A stretch of DNA of 64,000 nucleotides from Anagrus nilaparvatae (Eukaryota > Arthropoda > Insecta > Hymenoptera > Mymaridae). Shown here in pieces: positions 34,672 through 43,689 of this stretch. The stretch is from positions 2,250,501 through 2,314,500 of the forward strand of contig JAKSXM010000237.1 of NCBI GenBank assembly GCA_022575985.1. Direction: 5' to 3'. Every line of letters begins with the position of its first letter. The first letter of the stretch is position 1. The notes beneath the pieces were generated by a model. The model worked only from the letters and a program-made list of their open reading frames with translations. It was not told where the DNA came from and did not search any database. The position numbers and the translations under genes were made by a program.

Positions 34672-35045
34672 CTTTAACAGTATTCGACTTGCTAGCGTCT
34701 GCGCCGCTTCTTAATTTCAACAGAGCCCTCCGTAGCGCTTCACACTTTGCTTTTCCAAGGTCGTGCTTCAACTCCTTGCCTTTCAGCCCAAGGTCCAAGC
34801 ATAGCATGCACCTTGCCTTTGCTGTGCAGTCTCAGTTGCCTTATGTCCTTCTTCTCCGCATTTGTAGCATTTCGCTCTCCTGTCTGGTCCATTGCATTTT
34901 GTAGCAAAATGGCCATAACGTAGGCATTTAAAACAACGGGTTAATGTGGTTTTTAGCCTTACCCTACAGTTCATCCATCCTATTTTGATACGTTCCATGC
35001 GGACCAATTTGAAGGCGGTTCTTTCATCAAGGTCAACGTAAGCAG
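34672..35045 (-). pseudogene. R1-like LINE ORF1, C-terminal part
   Basis: Starts mid-protein at the truncation: AYVDLDERTAFKLVRMERIK, then GWMNCRVR, then CFKCLRYGHFATKC and CYKCGEEGHKAT. An apparent 2-base insertion (GAGAC for GAC) shifts the frame in the second knuckle; in the original frame a third cysteine pair CMLC and a basic tail follow, ending at a TAA that overlaps the ORF2 frame near 34660. It binds element RNA in the retrotransposition complex (known for the family). The zinc knuckles resemble those of the 24.2 kb copy. Confidence 0.85.
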
Positions 35046-35055
35046 AAGTTTTATT

Positions 35056-36051
35056 ACTTTTATATTCTTTATTATTAATAATTATGTTTACAATTTTACT
35101 TTGTAATTTATGTAGTAAATCAATTGAGTTACCATAGGCGCTTCCCCATGCTAAAATTCCATATGAGGCTATACTATGAAAAAAGGCGTAATATACTGAA
35201 ATTAGGTTATTGTAACTCAAGATATTATTTAGCTTAGCAATTGTATAAATTAGATACCTAGTTTTTTTGAATGTATTCAATATGTGATCTTTCCATTTTA
35301 GATGTTGGTCGTATATTACTCTTACACTTGTGACTCGTTTTAATGATTCATTATTTATTACTATATTAATATTGTTAGGTAATGATTTAACTCTACTAGT
35401 GAATGTTACATAAACTGTTTTTTTAGTGTTAACAGATGGTTTATTGACATAATACCAACTATTCACAAGTGCTAAATATTTATTGATAGTTTTCTCAGCT
35501 TCTTTCCATGTTTTTTTTGAACAGTAGATCACAGTATATCATCAGCATATAAAGAGATATTAACAAAAAGATCTAGTAAGTCGTTTACATAAATGATAAA
35601 AAATAATGGACCCAATAACGATCCTTGAGGCACACCGATGTTTATAGACTTTTTTTTACTTAAAAAGTCATAAACCTTAGCCATTTGCATTCTATTACTT
35701 AGGTAACTCCTTACTAGATCCAGGACAATGCCTCTTAATCCTAACAATTCAAGCTTACTTATTAGAATACTGTGGCCACGGTGTCAAAAGCCTTTGACAA
35801 GTCTAAAAAAGTAGCAATAGTTGGAAGACTTTTGTCAAGATTGGCATGTAAAAAACCAGATAAATGAGCCAAAGCATCTATAGCTCCTAGATTTTTTAAA
35901 AAACCAAATTGTTTTTTTGATATTAAATTAAATTTGTTTAAAAAATTTGTTATTCTAGAGTGTAGAATTTTTTCAAATATTTTAGACATTAAGGGTAATA
36001 AAGAAATTGGTCTATAGTTACTATTATAATATTTTTCATTTTCTTTATACA
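35056..36051 (-). pseudogene. CR1/Jockey-like ORF2, RT palm and thumb
   Basis: RT blocks in order on the minus strand: SNYRPISLLPLMSKIFEKIL (36030-35970), QFGFLKNLGAIDALAHL, FLDLSKAFDTV (about 35790), then after a frameshift LVRSYLSNRMQ, IGVPQGSLLGPLFFIIYVND (35640-35580) and LYADDIL (about 35540, catalytic YADD kept). After another frame change, KKTVYVTF and LKWKDHI lead to KLQSKIVNII and SNKT at 35046, where the R1-like LINE interrupts. At least two frameshifts inactivate it. Confidence 0.88.
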
Positions 36052-36223
36052 GGCTGCAACGCAATATGTACTATCTAAAAAACGTTCTTCGATAGCTATA
36101 GCCGCTATAAAGCTGCTATACTATAGTATATAATAGTGTGTATATACTATAGTAAGTATAGCGGCTATAGTGGCTATATCTATCTAAGAACTTTTTTTAG
36201 ATAGCACCTATTGCGTTGCAGCC
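36052..36223. mobile_element. ~170-bp MITE in the CR1/Jockey-like RT
   Basis: Ends GGCTGCAACGCAATA are inverted copies; arms of about 60 bp also share TGCTATCTAAAAAA and TATAGCCGCTATA. It splits the codons VVIPIY from KENEKYYNSNYRP, which belong together, so it is an insertion. A short TATA-like duplication is possible but unclear. Confidence 0.85.
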
Positions 36224-36955
36224 GGTATATAGGAATAACAACTGCTATTTTAAACTCATCTGGAACGATACCCTGACTCATGCACAGATTTATTACATGC
36301 GCTAAAGGTTCACTTAAATTACAATAAATTAATTTAATAACTTTGGTACTAATTCCATCATAACCTTTGTTTTTAAGGCATTTTATTATTTTAGCAATTT
36401 CAAATTTGTTGGTACTATTTAAAAACATTGTTTCAGAATTACGATTTAGCAATGGTATTTAGCTTAAATCTGGAGGCTTTTGAATTTTCTTAACCATATC
36501 TGTTCCTATTGAACAGAAATATTTATTAACTTCATGTACAATTTCTTTTTTGAAGTGATTTACAAGTTAAATTATTTATTTTGTCAATGATACATCTAAG
36601 TGCTACAGTGGGGTCTTGAATAGTTAAAACTTCTTGTCGATTCAAACTATTACTTAAATTAGATAATGTTTTATAATTTATGCTATATGTACTATTATTA
36701 GTTAAAATATTTTTATTTTTTATAATTAGAAAAATTGGGATATGATCAGTAATATCATATTTCAATTTACCTGCTATAAATTCAGATTTATTATTATAGT
36801 TTTTGATAAATATATGGTCTAAACAAGAGCCCTCTTTATTTTTACCTGGTCTTGTAACTGTAGTTATGAATGGTAAGTAGGAATTTTCCAGTAAGTTGTT
36901 TAGATACTCACAGCTATAAATATTTTCTTTTATGATGTCAATGTTGTTATCGCCA
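36224..36955 (-). pseudogene. CR1/Jockey-like ORF2, endonuclease end and RT start
   Basis: The minus frame at 36950-36530 reads GSCLDHIFIK and KYDITDHIPIFLII, the final blocks of the APE-type endonuclease (SDH position here TDH). After a frame break, 36452-36230 reads LKNKGYDGISTKVIK and LAHVINLCMSQGIVPDEFKI, the first RT block. The 5' truncation lies at about 36955, before the catalytic endonuclease start. Confidence 0.82.
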
Positions 36956-37862
36956 ATTCTAGTTTCTATAAAACCGTTCTCGGCGCTCGCATCACCTTCA
37001 TTCTGTCGGTCGTTACGCCCAAAATTTCATTTCAATTTTCTAGATCTTCACTCAGCAGATCTAGACTTCTACAAGCCAGCAACAAACGAATGCTTTCTTG
37101 GTGCCGAGGTCTACACCATTTCACAACTGGATGATCTTTACAAAGATCCTTCAATCTTCAGCGAACTGCAACTCCGCGGTATCCAGGTACTTCACTAAAA
37201 GAGATAGCCTAGCGTCTGCAGATTCCAACATCAATCTTCTCAGCACTGGTCCACATCAGCAAATCTGCTTCATCAAGCACCAATTCTGCGTATGCGAAGA
37301 GCAGCCGTACTTCAAACTTCACACGAGGAAGTTAAGCATCCAATCTTCAACTACAAGCAGCTCCAATGATTCCAGTAATTCTTCAAGGAGAATCGATGCG
37401 TTGATTCTCAAATCTTTAACAATTGATCATTATAATCATCTGACCAACAGTCACACCGCACCATAGGTCAAAATTAATTTCAAATCTAGGTGGAAACATT
37501 GACAGCATGTCACAACAGGTCAAATCAAACGTCGACCGTTTCTTCAACTTAATTTACAAAAACCCAGTGATTTTCTTCTTATACAATCCACTTATTTCGT
37601 TTAGATTTTCAATCAAAAATTTCAGGAAATTCTCTTTTTCTTATTTTATTTCAAATCATCCGTGCTCATTAAATTAAAATTAACAGTGAGAAGTTCTAGT
37701 GTATAATTTCTAGTCTAATTTTTTTTTTAATAAACAATTTGGTTGTCGAGGACAGACACCTATAAGTTCAAAATTTTAAGTTAGTGTTTTTAATTTTTCC
37801 TTATCCCATTTCCCGGAGTTTTCCAATATTTTCCTTGAAAATATTTTAAACCACTTACATTT
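36956..37862 (+). mobile_element. LTR copy B, right part
   Basis: Resumes with TTTCTATAAAACCGTT, as at 53633. It shares with copy A the block AATAAACAATTTGG (37729 on), GTCGAGGACAGACACC and CCATTTCCCGGA, and ends near TTACA at 37862. Between about 37010 and 37520 it has roughly 470 bp that copy A lacks, with higher GC and many CAA/CAG phrases: an insertion, or LTR sequence lost from copy A. AATAAA would be the polyadenylation signal. Confidence 0.65.
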
Positions 37863-38033
37863 ACACTCTAGTTTTCAAAAGAATGAGATTCATCAAGCAG
37901 AAGCAAAAATTAATAATATAAATTACGATATTACGAGCCGGAAGCATCCTCCGCAAAATTGACTCAATCTAAAAACTAAAATTTTTTCTTGACATTTATA
38001 TTCCAGAAAAATATATTCTATTATCAAATAGCA
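37863..38033. other. AT-rich spacer
   Basis: No feature recognised. Confidence 0.5.
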
Positions 38034-38540
38034 ATCGATTCCATGATTAAAGAAGTTTATAAAATGCTTAATTTATCAATTTCACTGATAACAAGTTATT
38101 TAGTGTGAAAATAATTATTTTTAAATCATTTAATTATTAGAATCCCAATTTTTTCATCTAAATGATGTTTTGGTTTTGAGTTATTACACACTCAAAACTT
38201 CTTTCTTATCCTAAAAATTTTTTCAGCTATTATGTATTAATGCAAAAAAATTTAAAGCATGTAGTTATTCAGAATTACAAAATCATTTTGTTAAAAAATT
38301 GGAATTCTAATAATTAAATAAATTGAAAATAATTATTGTTACACTAAATAAATATTTGAATCTGTTTTTTTATATTTAAGAATTACATAATTCGAGAAAA
38401 TAATAGCTGAAAAAATTTAAAATTAAAATAAATTTGAAATACTCCCTGGATCCTTGAATGAATGATTGAGACTGTCGACTGTTATCAGTAAAATTGATAA
38501 ATTAAGCATTTTATAAACGTCTTTAATCATGGAATCGATA
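38034..38540. mobile_element. ~500-bp palindromic MITE
   Basis: ATCGATTCCATGATTAAAG opens the left arm and its reverse complement closes the right. The arms (over 200 bp) also share AAAATGCTTAATTTATCAAT, AGTGTAA-type and AATTATTAGAATTCCAATTT blocks. The short loop has no frame. Confidence 0.85.
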
Positions 38541-39270
38541 AATTTTCCTTCAACACTGGTGTGCACAGTCAACATTTTCAATACATTTTTAAAATTACTA
38601 TAAATTTATTAAATTGAAAAAAGACAAGGAAATTAAAACACAAATCACGATTTTATTGATTATTTTTTTAAAATAAACCTTTAAACTTAAAACGTGTAAT
38701 GCAATTTCTAGCAAAATTTCTCTCCTTATAAATATCAAAAAAATATGCTAATTAAATTTAAATTCATTGATCCATCTTAATGAAATTTTTCATGTCATAA
38801 AAAATTTATGGAAAATTTGTTAATTAAGTTTAATACTTATTAAATAAAAATTCGTATAATCAGCAAATTAAAAAAAAGGGTCAATTCATTTTTTTTATTA
38901 AATCAGTGAACCATGTAAATTATGGGAACTTTAAATATGGGAATTTAATAATTACATAAATATGCATATATTAAATTACATATAAGAAAATACGTTATTT
39001 TACATAAAACGGGCATAAAAGTCGTATCTTTAGGGTAGAAAATAGGCTTTTTCTGCCCTAGATATGTAAAATATTTTTATTTGCAAATACTTTGTATATT
39101 TATCGATCTCCATACATAGTAAGTGATCTCAAAGTATACACTTTTTTTTTTAATTTTGCCTCAAACTATATTTGTTCCTAAATATGTCCAGCCATTTTTG
39201 GCCCTGTCGGGTAATTTTTTTTTATGTTTTGGCCTGATAAAGTTGTTTCAAATCGTGTATTTTTTAAAAT
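38541..39270. other. AT-rich non-coding stretch
   Basis: No gene or clear repeat seen. Confidence 0.5.
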
Positions 39271-39274
39271 ATTT

Positions 39275-39480
39275 TCAGTTTTTAAAAAATTATTAGAAAA
39301 GAAATTAATTTAATAAAAACTTTGATCTAATAGGTATCTACTCTCCTTATCAAGATCTAAAAAGAACAATTATAAAATTTAGATAAAAAAAAACAATTGT
39401 AAAATTAAAATCTAAAGTTATTTTTACCTTATTAATTAAATTACATAGTATATTGCAAGTTAATGTAAATAATTGTATAT
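39275..39480. repeat. Penelope-like terminal repeat (3' side)
   Basis: The part at 39345-39465 is the reverse complement of 43805-43920, and 39280-39325 matches the reverse complement of 45715-45760. This mixed-orientation block lies on the 3' side of the Penelope-like element, as expected for its complex terminal repeats. Confidence 0.65.
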
Positions 39481-39940
39481 TTTTTTAATCAGGTAACTAA
39501 ACTTCTATAAAGAAAAATTTAAAAATTTTATAGATTTATTATAATTTAACAATAAATGAAAATTTATTTTTATATGAGACTTACTGATTTTTGTGAAAAA
39601 GTTATTTCTTGAGAAAAGGATCTCATGTCAAAAATAAATATTTTAAACAAAAAAATTTGTTGAGACTTTTACACAATTAAATTATTAAATAATATTTTTA
39701 AAGTTTATGACTGAACGTGTGTATTGTAACTAAAGAAATTTTACAGCTTATCGAGAGAGAAAAAAAAGGGGATAAATTTAAATGGAAATTGCGCGTAAAC
39801 TGGAAGGTATTAATTAAGGACCTAATATACCCCTTATTTTTTGCCAAATGCATACTACAATATCTTCACAAACTTTACCTTTGATGATAACTATGTCTAG
39901 ACTCATATTTTTATTAACCCACTCGTTTATTACTATTACA
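39481..39940. other. AT-rich stretch
   Basis: No gene. It runs into the tandem array; the frame 39814-40023 on the minus strand belongs to the array. Confidence 0.5.
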
Positions 39941-40240
39941 ATGTCTAGACACATAAATAATGATTTTTCCCCAACCTTATTATAAAAGATATTATCACGT
40001 AAACATATAAAAAGTCTTGACACATAAATAATGATTTTTCCCCAACCTTATTATAAAAGATATTATCACGTAACATATAAAAATTCTAGACACATAAATA
40101 ATGATTTTTCCTCAACCTTATTATAAAAACATTATCACCTAACTCATAAAAAGTCTAGACACATAAATAAATTAAACAGTCTATGTTACATAGCAATAAC
40201 ACGTGTTTCTTATTAAAGAAAGTCTAGACACATAAACAAT
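39940..40240. repeat. ~70-77-bp tandem array, four units
   Basis: The phrase GTCTAGACACATAAATAATG followed by ATTTTTCCCCAACCTTATTA and a TATCACGTAA end recurs near 39942, 40015, 40084 and 40153, the last unit shortened. A further TCTAGACACATAAACAATG occurs at about 40220. Confidence 0.85.
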
Positions 40241-40259
40241 GATATTATCACGTTTTCTC

Positions 40260-40830
40260 TATTGCACACCATATGCATAATAAACGTATTTCTATAACAT
40301 AAATTTCTATAGTCAACTCCTCACTAGAATCATACGCCCCTTAGCAACACCAATAAGAATTTCCTTTTTCTCCGCCATAATGGAAACACCCTTAGCAACA
40401 CACCATAACATCCCTAACAACACCAATCAAAAACAATGTATTGAACTATCCTGGTTTGAACCCTCCCACGAGAAAGACTATATAAATCGCTGCCTGAGCG
40501 CAGATGAGGCAGTTGGAGTAGTAGAGATCGGGGTATCACACCTACAGACATACGGGCGTGCGCGCAAGTCTGTTCATTCTGGTCAATCATAAAAATCCAT
40601 CTGTTTAGTGTAATTAAGTCGAATCTTGAACTTTGATTAAATAAAAAGCATATAGTGAATGTCAGTGTTACTTAATTGGACTATCACCTTATACCTTTCC
40701 GAAAAACAACCCACGGGATCCAGGAGTATCCTGAATCGCCATTAACATCAATTTACGGGTGAAAGCACACAACATCAAGATTCAACATTTAACCTAGTGG
40801 GTTAAATACATAACAAAGGGAATGAATTGT
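40260..40830 (+). promoter_or_regulatory. Promoter-like block, possible solo LTR or element UTR
   Basis: Mixed composition between AT-rich regions. A TATA-like ACTATATAAAT at about 40478 is followed by GC-richer sequence and, some 160 bp later, AATAAAAAGC (40640), a possible poly(A) signal. This spacing resembles U3-R-U5 of an LTR. A 70-codon frame (40380-40592) crosses the TATA and is not convincing. No partner LTR or boundary was found. Confidence 0.3.
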
Positions 40831-40849
40831 TAAAATTATCGTGATACAG

Positions 40850-43673
40850 AAAATCTATTATTAATTAAATTTATAGTATTTTTATAAAAATATTTTAAGT
40901 TTTGGGTATCATACATGTGATTTAGTGTTTTTTTGTAGCTGTGAATATGTATCATTTCTGAGAACAATCTTTTGTATGAATTTTTTTCAATATCTAAAAT
41001 TTTAACCTTATTAAAATCAAATTTATGATTATTATTATTTGTATGAGTATATAAAACAGAGTTAATGTTCTTTTTATTATGAGCTTTTTCATGTTCTTTA
41101 ATAAGTTTTTTTTACTTTCGTTTAGATTGACCTATGTATACAATATACATATTCACAGTTTTGACATTTTATCTGATAGACAATATGACTTTTTTCAAAT
41201 TTGTTTAATTTATCTTTACCTAATCTAATTAAATGATTAAACCTATTAGAAGTTATATTAATAATAGAAATATTAAGATTTTTAAGACTATTTTTTATAT
41301 CATGATACAGGTACTTATGATAAGGTAAAATTAACTTGTTTTTTTGGGTTTGGTTATTATTATTATTTTGGGTTCAGAAATATTGACTATTTTATTGCGC
41401 AAAGTTATTAATCTCTTTTTAATATATTTATTAATAAATTTTAACGGATAGTTATTAGATAATAATAATTTTTTTATGGTTAAGATATTAGAACGGTGGA
41501 ATTTCTTATCAGCCAAAAGAATGCAATCATCTGTTAAGTTGTAAATTATTGCGATTTTTTGTTTAATAGGATGGTGAGAGAGGAAATTCAGGTATCTACC
41601 TGAACAGGTAGTTTTTATGTGCCAATTAGTAAAAGCATAAGAATTACTGTTTCTGTATACTGTAACGTCTAAAAAATTTATACTATTATTTTGTTTATCT
41701 TATCTTTCTATAGTGAATTTTATGTTAGGATTATAGTTATTGAAAGTGTAAGTAATTTTTTTAATGTCTTTTTTATTACAAATTAAAAAAATGTTATCAA
41801 CATAACGTTTATAATAAATAACAGGTGATTTGCATTCTTTTGGAGGAGATGAGAAAAAATTATTATCATGGTTTAAGACCAGGCTACTTTTTAATTTACT
41901 TAAAGAAACTTTTTCTAAATGATCCAAAACTAGATCACTGAAAAAGAGGGAAGAGCAAAAGCCCATAGGAAGGCCTTTTTTCTGTCTATGAAACTTATTG
42001 TTGAACTGTATGAAAGTTGAACTTAAAAGAAAATTAATACCATTTAAAAATTCTAGCTTCGTTAATGGCATTTTGTTTTCTAAATGTTCCCAATTTCTGT
42101 CTAAAGCTTCTAACACTAAGTTGTGAGGAATGCTGGGAAACATTGCGACTACGTCTAAAGAAGCTATTTCATATTCATTTGGAATTATGTTATTTTTTAG
42201 TAAATTCAACATTTCATGTCTATTTTTGATCGTAGAGTTAAGTGTTTTTGTAGAAATTTCGTAAGACACTTATCAAATTTATAAAGTGGGCTGCCGACGA
42301 AAGAGACTATAATTCTAATAGGGTAACCATTTTTGTGGATTTTTATTAAAGCGTAAGCTCTAGGAAGGTTAGTATTACTGATGTTAAGTTCAATTTCAGT
42401 AAATGAGTCATCACAATTGAACATACCAAAATTAGACCATTTTTTTTTAAATTTTGAAGTAGACTTAGTTAATTGATTTAAAGGATTATAATTTAATTTA
42501 GTATAACATTCTTTTTTATTAAATTCAGATTCACCTTTACGAATGTATTCTGTATGGTCTATTATTACAGTAGAATTACCCTTGTCGGCTTTGGTCACTA
42601 AGATATCTGGGTTATTTTTTAAAAAAAGCTTTGTTTTAAGTAGTTTTGATTCAATTTCCTTATTTATGTGTTGAATATGTTTTTTATTATGTAAATGATG
42701 GTTAATCAAGCTAATTACTTTTCTTCTAATTTTTTCAAAATTATTTTTAGAAGTTTTATCTAGATGATACATGAAAGTTTGTAAGCATTTTAAGATTTCA
42801 AAGTAGTCATTTTTTTCCAACTTATTTCTGAAATTAAACTTATCACCTAACGATAAAATGTCAATAACATCTTGGGGAATTACCGTATTTGTAAGATTTA
42901 TAAGCCATTTCTCTTTAATTTTAGAACATTCAGATGTATTTGTAAAGTTATCATTTATTAATGTTATATTTTGAGTATTAGTATTGTTAATATTATTATC
43001 ATCGTCAATATTGTTATTATCAAAATTATTGTTATTGTTAAAGTTAGTTTTAAAATTATCATTAGTATTGTTGTTAAATTTATTATTTACTAAAATATTT
43101 AGTTTTTATTATGTCTTTGAGATATTTTTTGTTCTAGTTCTAAAATAATAGGCTTCAAAATATTATAATATCTGTGTAAAAGAGTTTGATTGATATTAAT
43201 GTGTAAAAATTTTTTAAAGATTTTTAATTGTTTTTCTAAAAAATGTTGATGAAAATGCATGTCAGTAATTAAGTAATTTAAAATTTTAGTGGCAATATTT
43301 TGAGAAAAATAATTAAATTTATTTTTAATTGAATTGCTATGTAAGGAAAAACTGTGAAACTTATTTATAAAATGTTGAACATGTTTGGGTAAAATTTCTC
43401 TAGTTCTACACGTTAATAAAAAATTATTATGATATTTAGTAATACAAAGTTTTCTTGAGAATTTAGTTACCTTTACAATATTTTGATACGTAATATTATT
43501 ATAATTGTTTTTGATGTGTTTATAAATGTCGTTAAGATTTTTAAATTCTTCTTTATTTACATATGTTGTTTGTTGATGTTCATGAGTTTACTTCTCTTTC
43601 TTATTATTTATATTGATGGAATTTTTCTTGCAATGTCTTGATGGTTGTTGCCTTCTAGTATTTGAAAATATTG
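40850..43673 (-). pseudogene. Penelope-like element, near full length (RT and GIY-YIG)
   Basis: Minus-strand coding from MPIFSNTRRQQPSRHC at about 43673. The N-terminal helical region runs to about 42900 (VIPQDVIDILSLGDKFNF), and the pre-RT block ILVTKADKGNSTVIIDH lies near 42590. RT spans 42320-41700: PRAYALIKIHKNGYPIR, IASLDVVAMFPSIPHNLVL, QKKGLPMGFCSS, and the active-site box KRYVDNIFL (41793-41805), where the second acidic residue is N. Past a gap of mostly open sequence (41331-41516 among it), the GIY-YIG endonuclease lies at 41200-40860: VYQIKCQNC, a one-base shift, then VYIGQSKRK and LIKEHEKAHN. Stops near 43610 and 41700 and frameshifts inactivate it. The 5' end abuts the foldback repeat. 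Confidence 0.88.
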
Positions 43674-43689
43674 GCATTTTTAACTGATC

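Larger units (their letters stand above)
31186..35045 (-). mobile_element. R1-like LINE, nearly intact, 10-bp TSD
   Basis: Poly-A tail (T run 31186-31200), 3' UTR with AAAT microsatellite, full ORF2 and the C-terminal part of ORF1. The target duplication AAGTTTTATT is at 31176-31185 and 35046-35055. The 5' end is truncated inside ORF1. Its uninterrupted ORF2 makes it the youngest-looking retroelement in the window. Confidence 0.93.
30698..36955 (-). mobile_element. CR1/Jockey-like LINE inserted in an LTR and itself interrupted
   Basis: 5'-truncated non-LTR element reading on the minus strand. Its 3' tail is an AAT/ATT simple repeat (30698-30720), and its 5' end lies in the endonuclease (about 36950). 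It divides an LTR whose two halves are at 30553-30697 and 36956-37862. It contains an R1-like LINE (31186-35045) and a MITE (36052-36223), so at least three rounds of insertion happened here. Without its inserts it is about 2.2 kb. Confidence 0.85.

Noticed and set aside
37098..37466. 122-codon plus-strand frame in LTR copy B as a gene
   Set aside because: It lies inside an LTR or an insertion in it, overlaps another frame of equal quality, and resembles no family.
39940..40240. CRISPR-like array (about 70-77-bp tandem units)
   Set aside because: Units are contiguous with no unique spacers, in a eukaryotic context.
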